Assembly: GCA_900548145.1 (NCBI GenBank)
Contig: URJB01000014.1
Coordinates: 1 to 45,723 of the forward strand
Direction of reading: 5' to 3'
Source of the DNA: an uncultured Eubacteriales bacterium
GTDB lineage: Bacteria > Bacillota > Clostridia > Christensenellales > Aristaeellaceae
DNA: 45,723 nucleotides
Part shown: positions 8,282 to 17,160 of the stretch, piece by piece
Layout of the letters: each line of letters begins with the position of its first letter
Position numbering within the stretch: position 1 is the stretch's first letter
The notes under the pieces: model-generated
Told to the model about the DNA's origin: nothing
Databases searched by the model: none
Seen by the model: only the letters and a program-made list of their open reading frames with translations
Made by a program: the position numbers and the translations under genes

Positions 8282-9217
8282 ATGACGAACCGAATGGACA
8301 GCGCGGCCGCCTTGACGCCGCGCCGCCGGAAAAGCCAGCTTCACTGGCAGCTGCTTCTAATGGTGCTTCCGGCGCTGATCTATCTGCTGATTTTTCATTA
8401 TAAGCCCATGTACGGCGTGGTGATCGCCTTCAAGAACTATAAATTCAAGCTGGGCATCCTGGGCAGCCCCTGGTGCGGGCTGGAGAATTTTCAGCGGCTG
8501 TTCAGCTCCTACTGGTTTCCGATCATTTTGAAGAATACGCTTACCATCAGCATTTTGTCGCTGGTGATGGGGTTCCCCATGCCCATCCTGCTGGCCCTGA
8601 TGGTGAACGAGATCGAGCACGAAAAGATCAAGCGCACCTTCCAGACCATCTCCTATGCGCCCCATTTTATTTCCACCATCGTGGTATGCGGCATGGTGAT
8701 CCTGTTCACCAATCCCAATTCGGGAATCATCAATAAGGCGCTGGGGCTGTTCGGGCTGGAGCCGGTGGCCTTTATGCAGAGCGCGCCCGCCTTCAAATGG
8801 GTATATGTCCTCAGCGGCATCTGGCAGTCCACGGGGTGGAGCTCCATCATTTACTTTGCGGCGCTGTCCGGCGTAGATAAATCCCTGCTGGAGGCGGCGG
8901 AGATCGACGGTGCGAACCGGCTGCAGAAGATTTTCTACATCAATCTTCCCGTGCTGGTGCCCACGATGCTGGTGTTGTTCATCCTGCAGTGCGGTTCCCT
9001 GCTGAACGTGGGGTACGAAAAGGTCTACGCCCTGCAGAACGCCACCAATCTGACGGGCTCCGAGGTCATTTCCACCTATGTGTATAAGGTCGGTATGGTG
9101 CAGAAGGACTTCGCATTCTCCACAGCTACGGGTCTGTTCAATTCAGCCGTCAACTGCGTCATTCTGGTGCTGGCCAATACGCTGTCCAAGTCGCTGGCCC
9201 ATTCCAGTCTTTGGTAA
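8282..9217 (+). CDS. Carbohydrate ABC transporter permease, LplB type
   Basis: A 311-residue inner-membrane permease of the LplB/UgpA class. It has six hydrophobic segments, the early YKPMYGVVIAFKNYK pattern typical of this group and an EAA loop (EAAEIDGANRLQKIFYINLPVL). A short basic N-terminus precedes the first segment. The ATG at 8282 has AGGAG 10 bases upstream; a longer frame upstream overlaps the promoter and was rejected. It pairs with the second permease 17 bases downstream. No ATPase gene is present in the operon, so it would use a shared sugar-importer ATPase encoded elsewhere, as is usual for this class. Confidence 0.92.
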   Translation: MTNRMDSAAALTPRRRKSQLHWQLLLMVLPALIYLLIFHYKPMYGVVIAFKNYKFKLGILGSPWCGLENFQRLFSSYWFPIILKNTLTISILSLVMGFPMPILLALMVNEIEHEKIKRTFQTISYAPHFISTIVVCGMVILFTNPNSGIINKALGLFGLEPVAFMQSAPAFKWVYVLSGIWQSTGWSSIIYFAALSGVDKSLLEAAEIDGANRLQKIFYINLPVLVPTMLVLFILQCGSLLNVGYEKVYALQNATNLTGSEVISTYVYKVGMVQKDFAFSTATGLFNSAVNCVILVLANTLSKSLAHSSLW

Positions 9218-9234
9218 TGGAGGAAGAAAGAAAC

Positions 9235-10179
9235 ATGAACGTGAGCATCCATGCCGCAAGCCGGCGGAGCAAGCCCCGGCTTTCCCGGGGAGATCGGGTC
9301 TTCGTCTGGGTCAATTACGCGCTGCTGATTTTGATCACCATCGTGACCCTTTACCCGCTGCTGTTCGTCATCAGCGCGTCCATCAGCGACCCCAAGGCCG
9401 TAGCCAGCGGGAAAATGATCCTGCTGCCTATCGACCCCACGTTGGAGGCCTACCGCTTTATTTTCAACTATCAGGAGATCTGGACGGGCTATGCCAACAC
9501 CATTTTCTACACCTTCTTTGGAACGCTCATCAATCTGGCGTTGACGGTTCCCGCGGCCTACGCCCTTTCCCGGAGAGACTGCCCCTGCAAGGGCTTCATC
9601 ATGACGCTGTTCATGATCACCATGTATTTCGGCGGAGGGCTGATCCCCGGCTATCTGAACATCCGACAGCTGGGACTGCTGAACAGCCGGGCAGTACTGC
9701 TGATCTGCGGCGCGGTCTCCACCTACAACCTGATCGTGGCGCGTACCTTCTTTGCCAATACCATTCCCTGGGAGCTGCATGAAGCGGCGTTTCTGGACGG
9801 ATGCAGCGATTTCGGCATTCTGCGGCGGATCGTTCTGCCCCTGTCCTCGCCCATCATCGTGGTGCTGATCCTTTACTACGGTGTAACCCATTGGAACAGC
9901 TATTTCAACGCCCTGATCTACCTGACCAGCCGGGAAAAATACCCGCTGCAGGTGTTCCTGCGGGAGATCCTGACGCTGGGACAGTTTGTCAGCGACCAGC
10001 TGATGAACGCCGACAACCTGTCCCCGGACGCCATGCAGGAGCTGATCAAGCAGGCGGACACGGCCAATATGATCAAGTACGCCGTTATTATCGTTTCCAC
10101 CGTGCCCATGATGGTGATCTATCCGTGGGTGCAGAAGTACTTTGCCAAGGGGATCATGATCGGCTCTGTCAAGGGCTGA
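9235..10179 (+). CDS. Carbohydrate ABC transporter permease, YtcP type
   Basis: A 314-residue partner permease of the YtcP/AraQ class with about six membrane segments and an EAA loop (HEAAFLDGCSDFGILRRIVLPLSSP) near the middle. The DRVFVWVNYALL start and ALTVPAAYALSR stretch are typical. The start at 9235 is set by GGAGGA at 9219-9224; an upstream TTG at 9211 lies before that site and was rejected. With the preceding gene it forms the heterodimeric channel for the binding protein that follows 42 bases later. Confidence 0.92.
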   Translation: MNVSIHAASRRSKPRLSRGDRVFVWVNYALLILITIVTLYPLLFVISASISDPKAVASGKMILLPIDPTLEAYRFIFNYQEIWTGYANTIFYTFFGTLINLALTVPAAYALSRRDCPCKGFIMTLFMITMYFGGGLIPGYLNIRQLGLLNSRAVLLICGAVSTYNLIVARTFFANTIPWELHEAAFLDGCSDFGILRRIVLPLSSPIIVVLILYYGVTHWNSYFNALIYLTSREKYPLQVFLREILTLGQFVSDQLMNADNLSPDAMQELIKQADTANMIKYAVIIVSTVPMMVIYPWVQKYFAKGIMIGSVKG

Positions 10180-10221
10180 ACGATCATAGAAAAAATCGAT
10201 CATAAAGGAGGAACCTACCCC

Positions 10222-11856
10222 ATGAAGAACCGCTTTTCCCGTTTCCTATCTCTGGCGCTGGCAGCGATGATGCTGCTGGCCATTGCGCCGGTGAGCGCGC
10301 TGGCGGACGAACCAGTCGTGCTGACCATGGCCGCCAAGAACGCACCCAGCGCCGCCGATTATCAGGATCGCGACATCGTTTCGGAAATTGAGAAACGCCT
10401 CGGCATCCATCTGGACATCACCTCTTATTCCACTGACGCATGGGAAACCCAGCTTTCCCTGATGATGGCTTCCGACGAGCTGCCGGACATTCTGGCCGAG
10501 CTGGACATGAGCCGCGCGGATGTGAACAAGTATGGTCAGGAAGGCTTCTTTCTGGATTTGAGCCAGTATTTGGACTATATGCCCAACTTCAAGGCCCGGC
10601 TGGAAAGCGACCCCATTCTGGACGCTTATTCCCGGGACGAGCATGGCGCGATCTACGGCATCTCCAAGACCCGCGACTCGCTGTGCAGCCGCGCCGTGTC
10701 CATGGCCTATCTGAACAAGAACTGGCTGAAGAATGTGGGCATGGAAGCCCCCACCACCACCGAAGAACTCTATCAGGTGCTGAAGGCCTTCAAGGAGCAG
10801 GACGCTAATGGCAACGGCAAGACCGATGACGAGATCCCGCTGTCCATCACCTTCGACGGCGGTTCCGGGGTGCGCGGCGAGTACGTGATCCGTTCCGCGT
10901 TCGGCATCTATGGCTATAACAGCAACTATCAGCCCCAGCTGGACGAAAACGGCAAGGTGTATCTGGCCGAGACTACCGAGGGCTGGAAAGAATACGTGAA
11001 GTATATGAACCGGCTTTACACCGAGGGCCTGCTGGATCCTGACTGCTTCATCATGACTAACGATGAATATGTGGACAAGACGGCCTCCGACCGCATCGGC
11101 CTGTTCGCCAGCTGGAATACCCTGAACCGAGTCTTCGGCACCGACGATCTGAGCATTTACTTCGATTACATTTTCTTCACCGGCGTAACTTCCGACCTGA
11201 CGGAAGAAGTGGTGTACCCCCTGTGGAACCCCGTGACCGCCAACTGCGTCACCGCCGTTTCCGCCGACACCGAGCATCCTGAGGACGTGGCCCGGATGCT
11301 GGACTACTTCTATACCGAGGACGGTATGGAGCTGGCGACCTACGGTACGCCCGGCAAAAACTGCAGTGTGATCGAGGGCTATATGGGCATCAAGACCTAT
11401 GACTACACCGGCTATTGGGAGAACTCCGGCTACGAAAGCGCTAACGCCTATGTATCCAACGCCCTTCTGTTCAACAATATGTGCCAGTTTGTGCAGTACA
11501 GCCCTGCGCAGCGCGTGGTAGACGAAGCCACCGACGAGCAGCTGGATCAGATGCTGGCGGAGGATCAGAGTCAGGTGACCACCATCGACGCGTATAAGGA
11601 AAAGGCCCGCCGCGCCGTCAAGTGCTGCGACGACTTCCCGCTGCTGGTGTACACCGCCGACGAGACCGCCGAGCGTGCCAGCCTGCTGGCGGATATTCAG
11701 ACCTATATCAAGACCATGAAGGCTCAGTTCATCATCGGCGAGACCGATATCGACAGCAACTGGGACACCTTCATCAACACCTTGAACGGAATGCGGCTGC
11801 AGCGTCTGCTGGAGATCGAACAGCAGGCCTACGATCGTTACGCCAAGAACCTGTAA
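10222..11856 (+). CDS. Extracellular carbohydrate-binding protein, LplA/YtcQ type
   Basis: A 544-residue secreted solute-binding protein. It has a signal peptide of about 28 residues ending SALA-DEP, no lipobox Cys, and the long family 1 fold used with LplB/YtcP permeases. The segment around residues 190-212 (QDANGNGKTDDEIPLS) is a calcium-loop-like insert common in this group. AAAGGAGG lies 11 bases before the ATG. The likely cargo is an alpha-galactoside or another oligosaccharide, inferred only from the neighbouring GH4 enzyme. Strong hairpin terminator follows. The C-terminal half has fewer recognisable signatures. Confidence 0.9.
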   Translation: MKNRFSRFLSLALAAMMLLAIAPVSALADEPVVLTMAAKNAPSAADYQDRDIVSEIEKRLGIHLDITSYSTDAWETQLSLMMASDELPDILAELDMSRADVNKYGQEGFFLDLSQYLDYMPNFKARLESDPILDAYSRDEHGAIYGISKTRDSLCSRAVSMAYLNKNWLKNVGMEAPTTTEELYQVLKAFKEQDANGNGKTDDEIPLSITFDGGSGVRGEYVIRSAFGIYGYNSNYQPQLDENGKVYLAETTEGWKEYVKYMNRLYTEGLLDPDCFIMTNDEYVDKTASDRIGLFASWNTLNRVFGTDDLSIYFDYIFFTGVTSDLTEEVVYPLWNPVTANCVTAVSADTEHPEDVARMLDYFYTEDGMELATYGTPGKNCSVIEGYMGIKTYDYTGYWENSGYESANAYVSNALLFNNMCQFVQYSPAQRVVDEATDEQLDQMLAEDQSQVTTIDAYKEKARRAVKCCDDFPLLVYTADETAERASLLADIQTYIKTMKAQFIIGETDIDSNWDTFINTLNGMRLQRLLEIEQQAYDRYAKNL

Positions 11857-11870
11857 GGAAACCGTGTTTT

Positions 11871-11918
11871 CCGCAGCGGGAGCGTCTGTGCGGCGCTCCC
11901 GCTTTGCGGCGTTTTTTT
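11871..11918 (+). terminator. Terminator of the sugar importer operon
   Basis: A 10-bp stem (AGCGGGAGCG / CGCTCCCGCT) extended by an outer CCGC/GCGG pairing is followed by seven T. The T run overlaps the -35 of the next gene's promoter. Confidence 0.88.
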
Positions 11919-11945
11919 GCGGATAAAGGAAAAAGCTGATATAAT
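11917..11945 (+). promoter_or_regulatory. Predicted promoter of the membrane AraC regulator
   Basis: TTGCGG (11917-11922) and a perfect TATAAT (11940-11945) are 17 bases apart. The -35 shares its first bases with the T run of the preceding terminator. The -10 lies inside a palindrome listed separately. Confidence 0.55.
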
Positions 11946-11951
11946 ATCAGC
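11935..11951. promoter_or_regulatory. Perfect 17-base palindrome over the -10 element, candidate operator
   Basis: GCTGATATAATATCAGC is a perfect 8-bp dyad around one central base and contains the TATAAT. A dimeric regulator, possibly the AraC-type product itself, bound here would compete with RNA polymerase. Confidence 0.5.
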
Positions 11952-11978
11952 AGAATGAAATGGGCGGGGGAAACGCAC

Positions 11979-14114
11979 ATGCAACGGAAAAATCGGCTGA
12001 TCTGGAATTTTTTGCTGGCCTACCTGACGGTATTGATCCCCATGCTGCTGGTCAGCTTTCTGGTATCGGGACAGACGATCCGCCGCATGGAGGAGAACTC
12101 CTATCACGCCATTCAGGATCGGGTGAATCGGGCCAGCAAGGATTTTGTAACGCTGCTGAGCCGCTACGAGGGAAGCAGCGCGGCGCTTTCGCGGGAGGAA
12201 GCGCTTATTGGGGAGTTCTGGACGCAGAATATCAAGCGCTATGATGCCATCCACACCCTGAAAAGTGTCGCCAATTTCGATACCAACGTGACCGCACTGT
12301 TCCTGACATCCCCGAACAACGATGTTTTTTCGTCTATGGGCTATTCCCGGATGGACACGTTTACCGGGCGCTTTTTGCAGCTCAAGGAGGAATCCGTCGT
12401 CCGGCTGACGGAGACGGTGCACAGCAGCAGCCGGCTGGCTGTGGCGTTGACCCGGAGGGACGATACGGAGCATTTTCTGCTGCTGCATTACCCGGCCACG
12501 GTGATGTATAAAACCAAAGGCACGGTGAACTACCTTTTCGGCCAGAATTTTGTCGCGCGGCAGCTCCGCAGCCTTTCCCCGGAAGCGCCTGCCTATATCC
12601 AGCTGCTTTTTTCAGACGGTTCCAGCCTTTGCTTCTATGAGCAGGATGAAAAAACGAATTTTCTGGACGCGCTCCCGTCGGAAGAGACCTTGCAGGGCTA
12701 TACGGCCATCAACTGCCAGGTTCCATATCTGGATATGACCCTTTCCGTTTACTACAGCTCAGACGGGATGTACGAACCCATTCGGGAGGGCCTGACCGTC
12801 AATACAGTAGCGCTTTGCACGGGAATGCTGCTTTCTCTGATGATCTCCCTGCTGCTCAGCGCCCGGAGACTCAGGGGCATTCACCGCTTGGAAGAGATCG
12901 CCAGCGGCAAGCAGGTCACGTTCCGCTACAGCGATGAATTTTCATTGATCGGGAATCTGCTGAGCCATTCGGCGCTGGAGATCGATCGGCTCTCCTCCCA
13001 TATTCAGACCGCTAACGACCGGCTTCGCCAGCAGACGGTGCAAATGGTGCTCAGCGGCGCGGCTTGGGATCGGGAAATGGCCAACCGGCTGCTGGCTCCC
13101 TACGATCTGGCCCTGAATGAAGAATTTTATTTTGTGGGCGTTCTGCGCCCCACACAGCCCTGCGGCGAAGAAGCACTGACGGAGCAGCTTCGGGGCGAAA
13201 TGGCCTACTGGGCGGAACTGCCCAATGGCCGCGCGCTGGTATTCATGGGGGAATTGCCCAATCCTGACGAGGACGGCGCACAGCGGAAGATCATCGCCCG
13301 GCATTTCCGGCAGCTGCTGCAGGGCGGCGTGACCATCGGTCTCAGTCAGGCTTATCAGGAATTGAGTGCGGTGGATTTGGCGGTTCGCGAAGCTCTGGAA
13401 ATGTCGGAGCAGGAGACGGAGAACGGAGAAGAAACCATCGTCCGCTGCTTCGAAGAATGGATGGGAAAGGAGGCACCGGTGCTGCAGCTGGATCAGGGAC
13501 GGCTGCAAGCCTTTAAGAAGGCGCTGCGCGAACAGGATACGAACCGCGCTCTGCGACTGTTTGACGAAATGAACGGAGAGATTCTTTCTGCCCACAGCAG
13601 CGCCGCCAATCAGGCTTATCTGCGCTACTGCATCCTGCAAAGCGCCGTTAACGTCATGGAAGAGGATGCAGGGGAGGGGCTGCTGCATACATCCCTGCAG
13701 ATCAACGTTCTGGACAACGCCGAATACACGCAGGGGGTCCATCAGCTGCTGCGCAGTCAGGAGACTTTGCTCAAACAGGAAAAAAGCGTGGATTTTTCCG
13801 GCATTCTGGACTATATTCAGGCCCACTACGCCGACCCCAATCTGTCCGCCATGGATGTGGCGGAATACGCCCACACCAGCAAGGCCCATCTGGGACGGCT
13901 GTTCAAGCTCAACACCGGCAAAACCTATATCGAGTATGTTTCCGAGCTTCGCCTGCAAAAGGCCTGCGAAATGCTGACAAAGACGCAGTTCCCGGTGACG
14001 GAGATCACCACCCGGGTCGGCTATACCGACCATTCCAGCTTCCGCCGTAAATTCAAGGCCCAGTATGGCATCAGCGTAACGGAATATCGCAAGCAGTACG
14101 GGAAAGAAGGGTGA
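11979..14114 (+). CDS. Membrane-bound AraC family regulator (two-TM sensor, HTH output)
   Basis: A 711-residue one-component sensor. TM1 spans about residues 5-27, an extracellular domain of about 245 residues follows, TM2 spans about 275-297, then a cytoplasmic linker region and a C-terminal AraC/XylS DNA-binding domain (about 605-705) with two helix-turn-helix units, the second reading VTEITTRVGYTDHSSFRRKF. Proteins of this build usually sit beside LplA/LplB/YtcP importers and activate them in response to sugars outside the cell, which matches this context. The ATG at 11979 has a GGGGGAA site 8 bases upstream; the ATG at 11955 has none and lies just past the promoter. Its own promoter carries the palindrome at 11935-11951. 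Confidence 0.88.
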   Translation: MQRKNRLIWNFLLAYLTVLIPMLLVSFLVSGQTIRRMEENSYHAIQDRVNRASKDFVTLLSRYEGSSAALSREEALIGEFWTQNIKRYDAIHTLKSVANFDTNVTALFLTSPNNDVFSSMGYSRMDTFTGRFLQLKEESVVRLTETVHSSSRLAVALTRRDDTEHFLLLHYPATVMYKTKGTVNYLFGQNFVARQLRSLSPEAPAYIQLLFSDGSSLCFYEQDEKTNFLDALPSEETLQGYTAINCQVPYLDMTLSVYYSSDGMYEPIREGLTVNTVALCTGMLLSLMISLLLSARRLRGIHRLEEIASGKQVTFRYSDEFSLIGNLLSHSALEIDRLSSHIQTANDRLRQQTVQMVLSGAAWDREMANRLLAPYDLALNEEFYFVGVLRPTQPCGEEALTEQLRGEMAYWAELPNGRALVFMGELPNPDEDGAQRKIIARHFRQLLQGGVTIGLSQAYQELSAVDLAVREALEMSEQETENGEETIVRCFEEWMGKEAPVLQLDQGRLQAFKKALREQDTNRALRLFDEMNGEILSAHSSAANQAYLRYCILQSAVNVMEEDAGEGLLHTSLQINVLDNAEYTQGVHQLLRSQETLLKQEKSVDFSGILDYIQAHYADPNLSAMDVAEYAHTSKAHLGRLFKLNTGKTYIEYVSELRLQKACEMLTKTQFPVTEITTRVGYTDHSSFRRKFKAQYGISVTEYRKQYGKEG

Positions 14115-14216
14115 GCAAGAATGAAAAGCGGCGGGCAGACAAAGTCGCCGCTTGGCCTGTGACATCAGTAGTTCGAGAAAGCAGAAACGAAAGAAGCGCC
14201 AACTTGCATTGCATCA

Positions 14217-14254
14217 AAAGAATCCCCGTTCGAAAATTCGAACGGGGATTCTTT
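14217..14254. terminator. Bidirectional terminator hairpin
   Basis: A near-perfect 17-bp stem (arms AAAGAATCCCCGTTCGA and TTCGAACGGGGATTCTTT) separates the AraC regulator from the converging cupin gene. A weaker hairpin AAGCGGCG ... CGCCGCTT (14126-14153) lacks a T run. Confidence 0.8.
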
Positions 14255-14268
14255 GGCAAAGGAAAAAT

Positions 14269-14695
14269 TTACCGTTTGGGAAGCGAAGGTTCTTTTTCGG
14301 CTCTTTCCACCCTTCCGGGATACAGCTCGACCGTTTTGTCCTGATACTGCCATTGGGTGACAAAGCAGCCGTAGCGGCGCAGAAGGCAGCTGCGCTGGGC
14401 AGGAGCGTCTGGCAGAGCTTCCCCCGCGTTCTCCATGGAGCGCAGGTCTTCCAACAGGTTCAGCAGACGAATGGGACAGCCCATGTCGGCCAGTTCGCAT
14501 TCGTCGGTCAGCACCTCCAATGAATGGGTGCAGTAGGGAGGAATGCGCAGCAACTCTCCCGGCTTGGCAGTGACGGTTTCGTCCGGGGTCGTCAGGCGTA
14601 CTTCTCCGCAGATGACCTGATACAGCTCCCAGTTGGGATGGGGCGCATTCCATTCCACCCGCAGCCCCTTGTGACCGACGATCCGCCAGACTTCA
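14269..14695 (-). pseudogene. Cupin-domain protein, 5'-truncated
   Basis: About 140 codons on the minus strand encode a cupin fold (EWNAPHPNWELYQVICGEVRL, then TAKPGELLRIPPYCTHSLEV), as found in sugar-sensing cupins and AraC arm domains. The frame ends normally just before the terminator at 14217-14254, so the 3' end looks natural. Its 5' end does not: upstream on the minus strand the reading frame runs into DNA that encodes a MATE protein on the plus strand, with no start codon or binding site at the expected place. The break lies around 14680-14703. It was perhaps the N-terminal part or whole of a small regulator or binding protein. Confidence 0.65.
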
Positions 14696-14699
14696 CCTC

Positions 14700-15890
14700 G
14701 GTGTATTCCATTGTGGATACGGCGATGGTGGGGCAGTATCACGGCCCGGAGGGAACGGCGGCGCTGGCGGTCGTTGCGCCGGTCTGGAATATTATCTACA
14801 GTCTGGGCTTGCTGATGGGCATCGGCGGCAGCGTTATTTTCAGCACGAAGCGCGGCAGTGAAAAGAAAGACGGCAGCGAGAATCAGTACTTTACAGCGGC
14901 AGTCATTGGTCCGGCGATTCTGGCCCTGCTGGCATGGGCGGCTCTCCTGCGCTTTGAGCGGCCGATTCTGACTTTCTTCGGCGCGAATGAATCGCTGCTG
15001 GTTTTGGCCCGGAAATATATGCGCCCTATTCAGTGGGTGTTCCCACTGTTTCTGTTGAACCAGATGTTGGCGGCGTTTCTGCGAAACGACGGCAATCCCG
15101 GCCTTGCCACGCTGGGCGTGCTGGCCGGCGGCGCGTTCAATGTTTTTGGCGATCACGTTTTCGTATTTACCTGCCGGATGGGCATCTACGGCGCAGGGCT
15201 TGCAACAGCTATCGGCTCTGGGATTTCGTTTGTTATGATGCTGACGCACTTTTTCAGCCGCAAAAATACGCTTCGACTGATGAAGGTGGAACGTCTGCCG
15301 CACAAGCTTCAGAAGATTTGTGTGACAGTTTTTTCTACCTTCTTTATCGACGTGGCCATGGGCATCCTGACGGTGCTTTTTAACCGTCAGATCATGAAAT
15401 ACCTCGGTATGGCCCGATCATTCAGGTCAGCATCTTTGTTCAGTGCTGTGCGTACAGCGTCGGGCAGGCGGCGCAGCCCATCATTTCCATGAACTTCGGC
15501 GCGGGCAAAGGCGGAAGGATCAGGGAGATCTTACGGCTGGCGCTGGGCACGATAGCGTTTTTCGGCCTATTCTGGACGGCGCTCAGCATGGCGTGTCCGA
15601 ATCTTTATATCCGTATTTTTATGGCACCGACGCAGCAAATTCTGGAAATGACGCTCGCCGTCATTCGAACCTATGCATGGTCGTTCCTGCTGCTGCCTGT
15701 GAATATTTTCTCTACCTATTATTTTCAGGCGATCATGCGCCCCAAGATGGCGTTTATCGTGTCGGAGGCGAGAGGACTGGTGATCAGCGGCGCGTTGATC
15801 CTGGGACTTCCGGCGCTGGCAGGCGCGGACTCCCTATGGTCTGCCATACCCATAACAGAGCTGCTGGTGGTGATCTATGCGGCGGGAGCC
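14700..15890 (+). pseudogene. MATE family transporter, lacking both ends and frameshifted
   Basis: The plus strand encodes a MATE protein starting abruptly at YSIVDTAMVGQYHGPEG, the middle of the first membrane segment, so about 40 N-terminal residues are missing. The frame continues to MKYLG at 15394-15408, then shifts: the next conserved block YGPIIQVSIFVQCCAYSVGQ is in another frame from 15408. Comparing with the family spacing, about 19 bases seem to be missing at 15407/15408. The second part runs through the last membrane segments to PITELLVVIYAAGAI and is then joined in frame to a GH5 enzyme. It is a relic and is a different family branch from the intact MATE at 800. Confidence 0.8.
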
Positions 15891-16901
15891 ATTTGGGGAA
15901 TCGGGATCAATCTGGGAAACAGTCTGGACGCAGTGGGTGGGGAAACGGCTTGGAACAATCCCATTACCACCCGGGAAATGATCCATATGTATGCCGCGGC
16001 GGGGTTTGACATTCTGCGTGTGCCGACGACGTGGGCACTGCACATGGGGCTTGGGCCTGATTACATTGTTGACCCGGCGTGGATGAACCGGGTGCAGGAA
16101 GTGGTTGATTGGGCGCTGGAGGAAGGAATACGCGTGATCCTCAACGTGCATCATGAAAACGAAACCTGGCTGCGCCCGGAACTGAAGGCGCTGAAGGATG
16201 TTATGCCGCAGTTCGTGACGCTGTGGAAGCAGATTTGTTTCCGCTTCCGTGATTATGGAGATCGACTGATTTTTCAGGGGATGAACGAGCCCCACAGCTC
16301 GCGCGATCCCAACGCGTGGAACGGTGCAAGCCGTGATGTGCGCGCTGCCATCAACGCATTGAATCATGCCTTTGTCGCTACGGTTCGTGAAAGCGGCGGC
16401 AAAAATCCCGCCCGTTGGCTCTGCATCCCGCCTGCCGCCGCACAGATCACGAAGGACGGGCTGGACGATCTGATTATCCCGAAGGATCCGCGGGTCATTG
16501 TGACGGTTCATAATTACGCGCCCAGCCGCTTTGTCTTTGCCCACAACGAGCCGGACGAAACGCCCCATTTTGACGCGGAGGCCGAACGGACGCTGAACGG
16601 CGTTTTTGAGCTGCTTCAATCGTTTCAATCCCGCACGGGCGCAACCATTATGATGACCGAACACGGTGCTGTGACCAAAATCGACCCTGAAACCGGCAAG
16701 CGCAATGATTCGGATCGCGCTGCCTACGAAACCGCGTTTTTGAGCCGGGCCAAAGCGCTGGGCATTCCCTGCGTTCTATGGGACAACAATTATTTCGACG
16801 ACGGCGACGAATGGTTCGGCTTGTTTGACCGCACGGCGCTGCGCTGCAATTCCCCGGAGGTACTGAAAGCTATGCTGCCCTTTCGCGCTGCTAAAAAATA
16901 A
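15891..16901 (+). pseudogene. Glycoside hydrolase family 5 (cellulase-like), 5'-truncated and fused to the MATE relic
   Basis: About 335 codons encode a GH5 TIM barrel: the opening WGIGINLGNSLDAVGGE, the NVHHE strand, the catalytic acid/base in GMNEPH (Glu codon at 16287) and the nucleophile in MMTEHG (Glu codon at 16659), and the late VLWDNNYFDDGDEWFGLFDR block. The barrel looks almost complete, but no start codon or ribosome site exists at its own 5' end; upstream the frame is that of the MATE relic. GH5 members of this kind cleave beta-1,4-glucans or mannans, usually as secreted proteins, and this copy has no signal peptide. Expression would need a start inside the MATE sequence (for example the ATG at 15489). 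A terminator follows. Confidence 0.75.
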
Positions 16902-16968
16902 GCGAAGGAAGAAAAGAACAATCGCCAGATCAGGAAGACGGTAGCATTTCTATCTCTTTTGAAAAATG

Positions 16969-17003
16969 GGCGTGAAGAGCAAAGTAGCTCCTCACGCCTG
17001 TTT
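16969..17003 (+). terminator. Terminator after the GH5 gene
   Basis: A 12-base arm GGCGTGAAGAGC pairs with GCTCCTCACGCC (one mismatch) around AAAGTA, followed by TGTTT. Confidence 0.75.
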
Positions 17004-17050
17004 GTATGGTGAAAAATGAAAGCGATTCAGGATGAAAAAACGGGAAACCC

Positions 17051-17080
17051 TTGTAACAAAAGAAACGTCTGATATATAAT
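17051..17080 (+). promoter_or_regulatory. Predicted promoter of the two-TM hypothetical gene
   Basis: TTGTAA (17051-17056) and TATAAT (17075-17080) are 18 bases apart. The leader to the start codon is about 75 bases. Confidence 0.5.
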
Positions 17081-17160
17081 ACCAGATGTAAGGCGTTGTT
17101 TGTACATGCGGCACAGAACGGCGAATGGCTGCGATGCAGCTGCATTGATGAGGTGGCAGA

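Noticed and set aside
9076..10203. Minus-strand open frame of 375 codons opposite the second permease
   Set aside because: Rich in His, Gln and Asp with no motif; it is a shadow of a membrane protein gene.
15489..16901. An intact 470-residue GH5 enzyme with a novel N-terminal domain
   Set aside because: The N-terminal part is clearly the last third of a MATE transporter, so this is a fusion of fragments, not a new domain.
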